A stretch of DNA of 64,000 bases, from NCBI RefSeq assembly GCF_009901525.1, contig NZ_CP019288.1, forward strand, positions 1,550,001 to 1,614,000, in the 5' to 3' direction. This document shows, piece by piece, positions 55,804-64,000 of the stretch. Below the pieces are notes generated by a model. That model saw only the letters and a list, made by a program, of their open reading frames with translations. It was not told where the DNA came from and did not search any database. The position numbers were made by a program, and so were the translations under genes. The first letter of the stretch is position 1, and the number at the start of each line of letters is the position of its first letter. This stretch comes from Kordia antarctica (lineage in GTDB: Bacteria > Bacteroidota > Bacteroidia > Flavobacteriales > Flavobacteriaceae).

Positions 55804-57390
55804 TTACCGCTTTCTACGAACTTGAGTTGCCTTTCTCTTTTTTGGTTCTTCTTTTGGCGCTTCTGCTTCTTTTGGTTCTTCTGGCTTTTTGAACAAATCT
55901 AAATACGCATCGCCAATATGTTCCACAATATCACTTGCTATCAATGCTTGATATCCCAATCCTGTTAAAGCAATATCGCCCGCTTTTCCATGTAAATACA
56001 CACCCAAAATAGCCGCCGTAACCGAATCATATCCTTGCGAAATCAATCCTGTGAGCATTCCTGTCAATACATCGCCACTTCCTGCAGTTGCCATTCCTGG
56101 ATTTCCTGTATTGTTAATATACAGTTTATCGGCATAACAAGTAATCGTATGCGCGCCTTTAATAATAACAACTACGTTATACTTTTTTGAAAACGCTTTT
56201 GTCTTTTCAAGCTTATCAAAATCGTCTGTCCACTTGCCTATCAATCGCTCCAATTCTTTTGGATGCGGCGTCAAAATAGAACCTTTCGAAACCGATTTTA
56301 ACAATGTCTTATTTACTGCCAATATATTCAAAGCATCTGCATCAATAACCAAAGGTGCTTTATTCGTTTTCAAAAACGCTTTCAATGCTTTTACAGTTGC
56401 AGCGTCAGTTCCTAAACCAATACCAATTCCGATAGCTTTTGGTTCAATATCGTACTGAATTTTTGTAATATTCTTTTCGTCTTCATCACAAATCACCATC
56501 GCTTCTGGCAATGAAGTCTGTAAAATTATATACCCACATTTAGGAATATACGCGGTAATTAATCCTGTTCCAACACGTAAACACGCCGAACTAGCCAAAG
56601 TTACAGCGCCTATTTTCCCGTAACTTCCGCCAACAATCAAGCTGTGTCCGTAGATTCCTTTATGCGCATATTTCTCTCTAGGAACGTACAATGGTAAAAT
56701 TTCAAGCTTGTCAATCAACTCAACTTCTGTCTCTATTGATTGTAAATATTCCTGATCAAATCCAAAATTTAATGCTTCCCATTGTTGCATATAAATGCCT
56801 GTTTCTGGCAAAAAGAAACTCAATTTTGGCGCTTGTCCCGTTAAGGTAAAATTACTTTCAATAACTGCTTCTTTATCTTCTGGCGCATGATTTGGATACA
56901 AACCAGAAGGAACATCTATCGAAACTGTATACGCATCTGAAGCATTAATATATTTAATTAAATTTTTAACCCAATCCGAAGTTTCACGATTCAATCCAAT
57001 TCCAAAAATGGCGTCTACAATAATATCCTCTTTATTCATTTCAGGAAATTCCTCGCCCGAACTCAACAATCTTGGCCAAACTTTAAACTCTTTAATTCGA
57101 TCATAATTAATTAAAAAATCTTTTGTTCGCTTATCGCTGAAATTTACAACGTACGTGTGCACATTATAACCATGTTGCAACAATTGGCGACCTAACACCA
57201 AACCGGAACCGCCATTATTTCCAATTCCGCAATAAATATGAATCGGAACTTGCGCACCTTGCATGCGCGTATGAAACCAATTAAAAATTTGAATTCCTGC
57301 AAATTCCATTAATTCATTGGACGAAATTTTATTTTTTTCAATCGTAGTATTGATCGCTTGGTAGATTTGATCTGCTGAATATATCTTCAT
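55804..57390 (-). CDS. nnr: Bifunctional NAD(P)H-hydrate epimerase / ADP-dependent NAD(P)H-hydrate dehydratase
   Basis: A 528-residue fusion. The N-terminal epimerase YjeF_N (1-210) reads IYCGIGNNGGSGLVLGRQLL and DAIFGIGLNR. The C-terminal carbohydrate-kinase-like dehydratase (about 230-500) reads ILTPHPKELERLIG and NTGNPGMATAGSGDVLTGMLTGLI. It repairs damaged NADHX/NADPHX. The basic tail (PKKRKATQVRRKR) is an unusual extension of about 25 residues after the domain. Single gene, convergent with the TlpA-like gene. Confidence 0.95.
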   Translation of the reverse strand: MKIYSADQIYQAINTTIEKNKISSNELMEFAGIQIFNWFHTRMQGAQVPIHIYCGIGNNGGSGLVLGRQLLQHGYNVHTYVVNFSDKRTKDFLINYDRIKEFKVWPRLLSSGEEFPEMNKEDIIVDAIFGIGLNRETSDWVKNLIKYINASDAYTVSIDVPSGLYPNHAPEDKEAVIESNFTLTGQAPKLSFFLPETGIYMQQWEALNFGFDQEYLQSIETEVELIDKLEILPLYVPREKYAHKGIYGHSLIVGGSYGKIGAVTLASSACLRVGTGLITAYIPKCGYIILQTSLPEAMVICDEDEKNITKIQYDIEPKAIGIGIGLGTDAATVKALKAFLKTNKAPLVIDADALNILAVNKTLLKSVSKGSILTPHPKELERLIGKWTDDFDKLEKTKAFSKKYNVVVIIKGAHTITCYADKLYINNTGNPGMATAGSGDVLTGMLTGLISQGYDSVTAAILGVYLHGKAGDIALTGLGYQALIASDIVEHIGDAYLDLFKKPEEPKEAEAPKEEPKKRKATQVRRKR

Positions 57391-57517
57391 GTGTTAAATT
57401 TTATAATTGTATAGCATTACACTTTTGATGAAATATCTTGCAATTTGCTATACTTTTTTAGTGCTTTTTTAAAAAAAAGGTGTTTTCACTACACATCCGT
57501 GAAAAATAAACATATAA

Positions 57518-57548
57518 TTTGTTTATGCTTATAAAAGTAATACTTTTG
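57518..57548 (+). promoter_or_regulatory. Flavobacterial promoter of the thr leader/operon
   Basis: TTTG at 57518-57521 and TACTTTTG at 57541-57548 are separated by 19 bases, a full match to the Bacteroidetes -33/-7 consensus (TTTG, TAnnTTTG). It lies 22 bases before the leader ATG. Confidence 0.7.
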
Positions 57549-57569
57549 AACAACATCATACAATAAAAT

Positions 57570-57665
57570 ATGCGTTTAGTAGCAAACAATATCACATTCA
57601 TTAATTGCTTCACAGTTTCTTCTACAACTGTGACAAGTACTATTAAAACCCCTTTTGGGGTCTAG
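57570..57665 (+). CDS. Thr-rich leader peptide of thrABC (thrL-like)
   Basis: A 31-residue frame beginning MRLVANNITF, with 7 Thr and 3 Ile. The block TTVTSTIKT sits next to stems CACAGTT/AACTGTG (about 57611-57632) and ACCCC/GGGGT overlapping its stop. It lies 90 bases upstream of the thrA ATG. The composition follows the logic of E. coli ThrL (Thr and Ile codons in a leader), so ribosome stalling on Thr/Ile shortage could control the operon. Too short for routine gene calling. Sequence evidence is strong for the peptide, moderate for attenuation. Confidence 0.65.
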   Translation: MRLVANNITFINCFTVSSTTVTSTIKTPFGV

Positions 57666-57755
57666 CTATTCATAACCGTTCGGTGTTTATTCCCATTAAA
57701 TATATCTTATAAAACCTTCTTAAAAAACTGACGATAACCATACAAAAAAATACTC

Positions 57756-60203
57756 ATGAACGTACTCAAATTTGGTGGCACCTCTGTCGCCAATGCACAA
57801 AATATAAGCTTAGTAATTAATATCATTACAAAAGCATCACAAAATGAAAAAATAGTCGTGGTAGTTTCTGCATTTGGAAACACTACGAATATGCTTCTAA
57901 AAACTGCCGAACTCGCCGCAGTAAAAGATGAATACTACAAATCACTCTTGCAAGAAATTGAAAACAGACACATGCAAGTAGTAAAAGATTTAATTCCTGT
58001 TACGGAACAAAGCGCGGTTATCAGTCACACAAAACGTTTATTAAACTATCTAGAAACGTTATATGAAGGTTGTTTTTTGCTGCGCGAATTAACTCCGAAA
58101 ACATTAGCAACCATTGCAAGTTTTGGCGAATTATTATCTTCCTATATCATTTCGGAAGTCATGAAAATTCAGAAACTTGATTGTATATATAAAGATAGTC
58201 GAGAATTAATTATTACCTCAGAAAGCTACGAAAATGCGCAAGTTGAGATGAAACTGACAAAAAAAAATTGTCAATCATTTTTTGAAAAGAATGAAAAGCA
58301 AATTGTCATCTTACCCGGATTTATCGCTGCGACAGAAAATGGAGAAACCACAACATTAGGAAGAGGCGGATCTGATTATACAGCCGCAATTATTGCAGCA
58401 GCAGTAAATGCCAGAGAATTACAGATTTGGACAGATGTTAGCGGAATGTACACCGCAAATCCGCGAATTGTAAAACAAGCAACGCCAATTCCGCACATCT
58501 CATATCAAGAAGCAATGGAACTATCGCACTTTGGTGCAAAAGTGATTTATCCGCCAACGATTCAACCTGTATTGCGGAAAAAAATTCCAATTCTAATAAA
58601 AAATACATTTGATCCTGAACAAGAAGGAACTCGTATCACAAAAAATCCAAACGGAAAACAACAAGCCGTAAAAGGAATTAGTTACATTGAAAATATTTCA
58701 TTACTAACATTGGAAGGAAGTGGAATGATCGGAATTCCTGGGTTTTCAAAACGATTATTTGAAACCTTATTAGCACAAAAAATAAACATCGTTCTCATTA
58801 CGCAAGCTTCTTCTGAACATTCAATTTGTATAGGAATCAATGACAAAGAAGCGTCTAGAGCCAAAATTGCACTTGATGAAACATTTACCTACGAAATTGC
58901 TTCTGGAAAAGTAGATCCAATTCTCGTGGAACAACAATTAGCAATTATCGCATTAGTTGGTGAAAACATGAAAAATCATCAAGGGTTAAGTGGTAAAATG
59001 TTTAGCATGCTTGGAAAAAATAATGTAAATATTAGAGCAATTGCACAAGGCGCATCTGAGAAAAACATTTCAGCAGTTATTAATAGTGAAGATGCAAAAA
59101 AAGCATTGAATGCATTGCATGAAGAATTCTTTGAAGAAAAAATAAAACAACTCAACTTATTTGTAACTGGTGTTGGAAATGTGGGCGAACGCTTCTTGGC
59201 ACAGCTCAAAAAACAAAGCGAATTTCTTCTTAAACAATTAAAACTAAACATCAGAGTTGTGGGAATCTCTAATTCGAGAACCATGTATTTTGAAGAAGAA
59301 GGTATTGATTTAGACAAATGGAAAGACAACCTAGCAAATGGTAGCAAAGCAAGTTTGGACGAATTTCACACAACTACCAAATCGTTGAATCTTCGTAACA
59401 GTATCTTTATTGACATCTCAGCAAGTCATAAAGTGTCTAACGTTTACGAACACTATTTACGTAACAATATTGCAGTTGTGACCTGTAACAAAATTGCATG
59501 TGCTTCTGAATATGAAAACTATAAAAACTTAAAGCGAATTTCAAGAAAATACAATGCGCCGTTATTATTTGAAACAAACGTTGGCGCAGGATTGCCAATT
59601 ATTGATACGCTAAAAAACCTAATCGCTTCTGGCGATAGAGTTCACAAAATACAAGCAGTACTTTCTGGTAGTTTAAACTTTGTCTTTAACAATTTCAGCA
59701 ATGAAAATACATTTCATGATATTGTATCACAAGCACAGAAAGAAGGTTATACGGAACCTGATCCGAAGATTGATTTAAGCGGAATTGATGTCGCACGTAA
59801 AATCCTGATTTTAGCACGCGAAAGCGGTTATGTGATGGAATTGGACGAAATTGAAAACGATTCATTTCTTCCGAAAGAAACACTCGAAACAGAAAACAAT
59901 GAAGGTTTCTATGCTTCATTAACGAAATATGAAGATCATTTTCAGAAAATTTTCAAAGAAGCAAACGATAAAAACTGTCGTTTAAAATATGTTGCTACTT
60001 TTGAAGATGGAAAAGCAACAGTTGGTTTGCAACACATTCCTTCCGATCATCCTTTTTACAATTTAGAAGGAAGTGATAATATAGTATTATTTTTCACGGA
60101 TCGCTACGTATTGCAACCTTTGCAAATAAAAGGCGCAGGCGCAGGAACAGAAGTGACTGCTTCAGGGATTTTTGCAGATGTAATTCGTGTTGGGAAGTTC
60201 TAG
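57756..60203 (+). CDS. thrA: Bifunctional aspartokinase / homoserine dehydrogenase
   Basis: An 815-residue fusion like E. coli ThrA (about 820). The aspartokinase (1-295) has KFGGTSVANAQN at the N-terminus and the TTLGRGGSDYTAAI motif. Two ACT regulatory domains (about 310-460) carry LLTLEGSGMIGIPG and ALVGENMKNHQGLSG, the sites where threonine usually inhibits. The homoserine dehydrogenase (about 465-815) has LFVTGVGNVGERFL for NAD(P) and ETNVGAGLPIIDTL at the active site. First structural gene of the thr set and the target of the leader upstream. Confidence 0.96.
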   Translation: MNVLKFGGTSVANAQNISLVINIITKASQNEKIVVVVSAFGNTTNMLLKTAELAAVKDEYYKSLLQEIENRHMQVVKDLIPVTEQSAVISHTKRLLNYLETLYEGCFLLRELTPKTLATIASFGELLSSYIISEVMKIQKLDCIYKDSRELIITSESYENAQVEMKLTKKNCQSFFEKNEKQIVILPGFIAATENGETTTLGRGGSDYTAAIIAAAVNARELQIWTDVSGMYTANPRIVKQATPIPHISYQEAMELSHFGAKVIYPPTIQPVLRKKIPILIKNTFDPEQEGTRITKNPNGKQQAVKGISYIENISLLTLEGSGMIGIPGFSKRLFETLLAQKINIVLITQASSEHSICIGINDKEASRAKIALDETFTYEIASGKVDPILVEQQLAIIALVGENMKNHQGLSGKMFSMLGKNNVNIRAIAQGASEKNISAVINSEDAKKALNALHEEFFEEKIKQLNLFVTGVGNVGERFLAQLKKQSEFLLKQLKLNIRVVGISNSRTMYFEEEGIDLDKWKDNLANGSKASLDEFHTTTKSLNLRNSIFIDISASHKVSNVYEHYLRNNIAVVTCNKIACASEYENYKNLKRISRKYNAPLLFETNVGAGLPIIDTLKNLIASGDRVHKIQAVLSGSLNFVFNNFSNENTFHDIVSQAQKEGYTEPDPKIDLSGIDVARKILILARESGYVMELDEIENDSFLPKETLETENNEGFYASLTKYEDHFQKIFKEANDKNCRLKYVATFEDGKATVGLQHIPSDHPFYNLEGSDNIVLFFTDRYVLQPLQIKGAGAGTEVTASGIFADVIRVGKF

Positions 60204-60509
60204 AAATTATAAATTTTTGAATGTTAAATTTTAAATGTATGCAAACGTCACTTCGAGTATTATTGAGATCAAAATATATTTTGATAGAAAATACCTAGCG
60301 AAGCTATCTGAAAGAATTTTGTATCGAGAAGTACCTTGAAACTCAAAATGAAAAATGTGTCACATCAAGCGCAGTCGAGATGCTAAATTTTAAATGTAAA
60401 AGTATTAGCTACTTGTGGGAAGCTGAATCAAGTTCAGCTTGACGTTAGCTTGTTACAAAATAAAAAATTATTGAATTATTGAATAGTTTAATCTTTCAAT
60501 CAAACAAAA
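60204..60509. other. Intergenic stretch thrA-thrB with repeats
   Basis: A 306-base gap. It holds a REP-like segment (TCACTTCGAGT ... GTATCGAGAAGT, about 60247-60332) of a kind frequent between flavobacterial genes, then copy 1 of the 82-base thr repeat (60401-60485). No reading frame of note. Confidence 0.55.
60401..60485. repeat. thr-operon intergenic repeat, copy 1
   Basis: AGTATTAGCTACTTGTGGG, then the hairpin AAGCTGAA/TTCAGCTT, then GACGTTAGCTTGTTAC and an ATTATTGAATTATTGAA tail. More diverged than copies 2 and 3. Confidence 0.65.
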
Positions 60510-61433
60510 ATGAACGAAATAAAAATATTCGCGCCAGCAACCATTGCAAATGTCTCTTGCGGATTCGATGTGCTCGGACTTTGTTTGGACAACGTTGGTG
60601 ACGAAATGGTCATTCGGAAAACTGCTGAAAAAGGCATTCGAATTTCGAAACTTGTCGGGCAAGATTTACCTTTGGAAACCGAGAAAAATGTTGCAGGTGT
60701 TGCAGGTTTGGCAATGTTGGAAAAACTAAATCTAAATCACGGTTTTGAAATCGAAATCTATAAAAATATAAAAGCAGGAAGCGGAATTGGAAGCAGCGCA
60801 GCAAGTTCGGCAGGAACTGTATTTGCAATGAATGAATTGCTCGGGAAACCGTTTACACTAAAAGAATTAGTGCCTTTTGCGATGCAAGGGGAAAAACTCG
60901 CTAGTGGAACTGCACACGCGGATAATGTGGCTCCTGCCCTTTTGGGCGGATTTACCTTAGTGCGAAGTTATGAACCGTTGGATTTAATCAAAATTCCAAC
61001 GCCAAGCGAATTGTACGCAACGGTAATTCATCCGCAAATAGAAGTCAAAACGTCGGATTCGCGTTCGGTATTGAAACAAAATATTTCTATGAAAAAGTCT
61101 ATTATCCAAATTGGAAACTTAGGCGGATTGATTAGCGGTTTACACACTTCCGATTATGATTTAATTAGCAGATCATTACATGACGAAATTGTAGAACCAT
61201 TACGCGCAATCTTAATTCCTGGATTCAAAAAAGTGAAAGAAAACGCAATTGCTTGTGGCGCATTAGGTGCTGGAATTTCAGGTTCTGGACCTTCTATTTT
61301 CGCGCTTAGCAAAGGAAAAGAAATGGCAGAAAAAGTTGCTAAAATAATGAGTAAAACCTATAAAAATATTAATATTGACTTTGACATTCATGTTTCGAAA
61401 ATTAATGTGGAAGGTTGTCGGATCTTAAATTAA
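60510..61433 (+). CDS. thrB: Homoserine kinase
   Basis: A 307-residue GHMP kinase. The N-terminal APATIANVSCGFDVLGL is typical of ThrB; the ATP loop is GSGIGSSAASSAGT (about 91-104); the C-terminal motif is GAGISGSGPSIFAL. It phosphorylates homoserine to O-phosphohomoserine. Length and motifs are complete. It follows thrA after 306 bases that contain repeats, so it may be read from the thr promoter with attenuation at the intergenic hairpin. Confidence 0.96.
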   Translation: MNEIKIFAPATIANVSCGFDVLGLCLDNVGDEMVIRKTAEKGIRISKLVGQDLPLETEKNVAGVAGLAMLEKLNLNHGFEIEIYKNIKAGSGIGSSAASSAGTVFAMNELLGKPFTLKELVPFAMQGEKLASGTAHADNVAPALLGGFTLVRSYEPLDLIKIPTPSELYATVIHPQIEVKTSDSRSVLKQNISMKKSIIQIGNLGGLISGLHTSDYDLISRSLHDEIVEPLRAILIPGFKKVKENAIACGALGAGISGSGPSIFALSKGKEMAEKVAKIMSKTYKNINIDFDIHVSKINVEGCRILN

Positions 61434-61460
61434 TTTTAAATGCTAAATTTTAAATTTTAA

Positions 61461-61542
61461 AGTGTTAGCTACTTGTGAGAAGCTGAATCAAGTTCAGCTT
61501 GACGGAAACTTATTATAAACTAAAATTATTGAATCATTCAAT
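61461..61542. repeat. thr-operon intergenic repeat, copy 2
   Basis: An 82-base unit with the hairpin AAGCTGAA/TTCAGCTT in its centre and an ATTATTGAATCATTCAA tail. It differs from copy 3 at about two positions. Confidence 0.75.
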
Positions 61543-61648
61543 TTTTTAATTATTGAATCAAAAAAACATCAAGAAATTCCAAATAGTTCTCGATACACCA
61601 AATTAAAAATTTGGCACTCGAACTGACAATTGAAATTACAAATACAAA

Positions 61649-61730
61649 AGTGTTAGTTACTTGTGAGAAGCTGAATCAAGTTCAGCTTGACGGAAACTTA
61701 TTATAAACCAAAATTATTGAATCATTCAAT
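61649..61730. repeat. thr-operon intergenic repeat, copy 3
   Basis: Near-identical to copy 2 and directly before the thrC ribosome site, so its hairpin may affect thrC expression. Confidence 0.75.
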
Positions 61731-61750
61731 TATTCAATTACAAAAAAAAA

Positions 61751-63031
61751 ATGAACTACTACAGTCTACATCATAAATCTCCAAAAGTATCTTTCGAAGA
61801 AGCTGTCATTAAAGGATTAGCGCCTGATAGAGGAATTTATTTTCCTGAAAAAATCACGGCATTATCTAAAGATTTCATCAAAAATATTGGCGAGTATTCG
61901 CATGAAGAAATTGCCTTTGAAGCGATTCAGCAATTCGTTGGTGATGATATTCCGAAAGAAATTTTAAAAGACATTATTAAGGAAACGTTGAGTTTTGATT
62001 TTCCAATTGTTCCAATTGAAGAAAATATTGGAACTTTAGAATTATTTCACGGACCAACAATGGCTTTTAAAGATGTTGGCGCACGATTTATGGCACGTTG
62101 TTTAGGTTATTTTAATCGTGATAAAGACGAAAGCGTAACCGTTTTGGTTGCAACTTCTGGCGATACTGGCGGCGCTGTTGCGAATGGTTTTTTAGGTGTA
62201 AAAGGTGTTGATGTTGTCATTTTATATCCAAGTGGAAAAGTTAGTGAAGTTCAAGAGAAACAATTGACGACTTTGGGTCAAAATATTACAGCGTTGGAAG
62301 TTGAAGGTGTTTTTGACGATTGTCAAGAAATGGTGAAAACTGCTTTTTTAGATTCAGAAATTGAACGTACATTAACATCTGCAAACTCGATTAATATAGC
62401 GCGTTGGTTGCCACAAATGTTCTACTTTTTCTTTGCGTATAAAGCATTACATAAAAAACATAAAAATCTAGTGTTTTCAGTTCCGAGTGGAAATTTTGGA
62501 AATATCTGCGCTGGAATTATGGCGCAAAAGTTAGGGTTACCAATTCAGCATTTTATTGCTTCGACAAATGTAAACAACACAGTTTCAGATTATTTAGAAG
62601 CTGGAGTTTATACACCAAAAAAATCGATTGCAACCATTTCAAACGCAATGGATGTTGGAAATCCGAGTAATTTCATTCGGATTCAAGAGTTGTATGATAA
62701 TGATTTAGAAACCATCAAAAAACACTTTTCATCGTATAGTTTTTCAGATTCGGAAACGAAAGTTGCAATGAAAACCTTGTACGATCAATCGAATTATATT
62801 GCTGATCCGCATGGCGCAGTTGGTTATTTGGGCTTGAAAAACCACGATTTAAAAGATGCGTACGGAATTTTTCTAGAAACTGCACATCCTGTCAAATTTT
62901 TACCAACTGTAGAATCGACCTTGAGTCTAAAATTAGACATTCCTAAACAGATTCAAGAGATTATGCACAAAGAGAAAAAAGCGCATTTTATTACGGATTA
63001 TGAAGGTTTGAAGAAATTTTTAATGGAATAA
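61751..63031 (+). CDS. thrC: Threonine synthase
   Basis: A 426-residue PLP enzyme. The cofactor Lys is in FHGPTMAFKDVGARFM (about Lys108). The phosphate-binding ATSGDTGGAVANGF and NSINIARWLPQMFYFF are typical of the fold type II ThrC subgroup found in Bacteroidetes. It turns O-phosphohomoserine into threonine. Last gene of the thr set; together with thrA and thrB it covers three of the five steps from aspartate to threonine, counting both activities of ThrA. Confidence 0.96.
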   Translation: MNYYSLHHKSPKVSFEEAVIKGLAPDRGIYFPEKITALSKDFIKNIGEYSHEEIAFEAIQQFVGDDIPKEILKDIIKETLSFDFPIVPIEENIGTLELFHGPTMAFKDVGARFMARCLGYFNRDKDESVTVLVATSGDTGGAVANGFLGVKGVDVVILYPSGKVSEVQEKQLTTLGQNITALEVEGVFDDCQEMVKTAFLDSEIERTLTSANSINIARWLPQMFYFFFAYKALHKKHKNLVFSVPSGNFGNICAGIMAQKLGLPIQHFIASTNVNNTVSDYLEAGVYTPKKSIATISNAMDVGNPSNFIRIQELYDNDLETIKKHFSSYSFSDSETKVAMKTLYDQSNYIADPHGAVGYLGLKNHDLKDAYGIFLETAHPVKFLPTVESTLSLKLDIPKQIQEIMHKEKKAHFITDYEGLKKFLME

Positions 63032-63262
63032 ATTTATGATGTGCTAACACTTTAATTTGAAGATTTAAAATATCTAAATTGCTTCAAACTACATTTTGAG
63101 TATTTTTGGATAACCTCAGGAACAAATTCAATCAATTAGTTATAACTATTAAAATTTGTGAAATTCTAAAAAAGTGGCGATAAATTATGAATCAAGTGAA
63201 AAATCATCATTTTTTTAGGTCTATTTTTCATAAATTCGCAATCAATTCAAGACTGATTACAC

Positions 63263-64000
63263 ATGAAAGATACAGCTCTCACAGAAATTCATAAAGCATT
63301 AGGCGCAAAAATGGTTCCTTTTGCAGGTTATAATATGCCTGTACAATACGAAGGTATTAATGCTGAACACGAAATTGTTCGTACTGGCGTTGGTGTTTTT
63401 GACGTAAGTCATATGGGAGAATTTGTGATTTCTGGACCAAATGCCTTGGCGTTAATTCAAAAAATTGCTACAAATGATGCTTCTAAATTGGCTGACGGAA
63501 AAGCACAATATAGTTGTATGCCAAATAACGATGGTGGAATTGTAGATGATTTAATTATATACAGAATTAATTCAGAGAAGTATATTTTAGTTGTAAATGC
63601 TTCGAATATTGAGAAAGATTGGAACTGGATTTCAAGTCATAATGATGTTGGTGCGGAAATGAAAGATGTGTCTGATAATTATTCTTTACTTGCTATTCAA
63701 GGACCAAAAGCGGTGGAGGCAATGCAATCCTTGACGGAAGTTGATTTGTCAAATATAAAATACTACACATTCCAAATTGCCAAGTTTGCAGGTGTTGAAA
63801 ACGTGATTGTTTCGGCAACTGGTTATACAGGTTCTGGCGGATTTGAGATTTATTGTAAAAATGAAGACGTTGCCGAAGTTTGGGAACGCGTTTTTGAAGC
63901 TGGTGCAGATTTTGGAATCAAGCCGATTGGTTTGGCAGCAAGAGATACATTGCGTTTGGAAATGGGTTATTGTCTCTATGGAAATGATATTGACGATACA
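63263..64000 (+). CDS. gcvT: Aminomethyltransferase (glycine cleavage T protein), 3' end outside window
   Basis: The first 246 codons, open at the right edge. The N-terminal [21 protein letters not shown] and [12 protein letters not shown] are diagnostic GcvT blocks; [18 protein letters not shown] and [13 protein letters not shown] follow. The full protein is usually about 360 residues, so about a third is missing. It transfers the aminomethyl carbon of glycine to tetrahydrofolate in the glycine cleavage system. No glycine riboswitch-like structure was seen in the 231 bases upstream. Confidence 0.95.
   Translation, partial: MKDTALTEIHKALGAKMVPFAGYNMPVQYEGINAEHEIVRTGVGVFDVSHMGEFVISGPNALALIQKIATNDASKLADGKAQYSCMPNNDGGIVDDLIIYRINSEKYILVVNASNIEKDWNWISSHNDVGAEMKDVSDNYSLLAIQGPKAVEAMQSLTEVDLSNIKYYTFQIAKFAGVENVIVSATGYTGSGGFEIYCKNEDVAEVWERVFEAGADFGIKPIGLAARDTLRLEMGYCLYGNDIDDT

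Larger units (their letters stand above)
61434..61750. other. Intergenic stretch thrB-thrC with repeats
   Basis: A 317-base gap containing copies 2 (61461-61542) and 3 (61649-61730) of the thr intergenic repeat and a short REP-like segment between them. No gene seen. Confidence 0.6.

Noticed and set aside
63032-63262. Glycine riboswitch before gcvT
   Set aside because: No paired-domain structure or conserved glycine-aptamer core could be seen in the AT-rich upstream region.

Overview
The window looks like the chromosome of a marine flavobacterium (Bacteroidetes, family Flavobacteriaceae, plausibly Kordia or a close relative). The support is AT-rich DNA, a secreted protein with a type IX secretion sorting tail, promoters of the TTTG-N19-TAnnTTTG type, Bacteroidetes-style GyrA, ClpC and ThrA, and small repeats between genes. 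The genus is an inference from memory of similar proteins, not a computed result.

Bases 1-18415 are one same-strand operon and the most interesting part of the window. It opens inside a large NRPS (C-A-T, then C with a degenerate adenylation domain split by a methyltransferase, then T-C-A-T, with no thioesterase). A KAS III-like enzyme, an AMP-dependent acyl ligase, a free carrier protein, a GNAT acyltransferase, a lysine/ornithine N-hydroxylase, a C45/AAT-type acyltransferase, a methionyl-tRNA-synthetase-like protein, a small cupin and a DAO-type flavoenzyme follow. The N-hydroxylase, MetRS-like, cupin and flavo-oxidase genes are the known parts list for making an N-N bond from N6-hydroxylysine plus an amino acid (s56-p1 and triacsin pathways). 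I therefore predict a hydrazine-containing or hydrazine-derived nonribosomal peptide. Here the MetRS-like and cupin parts are separate genes instead of one fused protein.

Bases 18416-39770 are an accessory region. It holds a 1175-residue FG-GAP/T9SS surface protein, a TPR histidine kinase with its response regulator, and a broken MTH538/TIR-like gene. A tight caspase-TIR-nucleobase permease operon that looks like a conflict/defence module comes next. Several tiny genes follow, then a coupled set made of a 38-residue peptide, an unknown protein, two MazG-C-like paralogs and a glycosyltransferase. The region ends with a complete IS66-family element, 1.7 kb of non-coding direct repeats and palindromes, and a large serine recombinase whose reading frame runs antisense into a tRNA-Arg gene. 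A dispersed repeat resembling tRNA 3' ends occurs three times, each time after a gene block.

Bases 39684-64000 are mostly housekeeping: tRNA-Arg, tRNA-Pro and tRNA-Ser, a PgpH-type c-di-AMP phosphodiesterase, thiolase, an NlpC/P60 hydrolase, a TPR protein, gyrA, clpC, two paralogous small proteins, hutH, a TlpA-like lipoprotein and the NAD(P)HX repair enzyme. The thrA-thrB-thrC set comes last, preceded by a Thr-rich leader peptide that looks like an attenuator, and the 5' part of gcvT ends the window.
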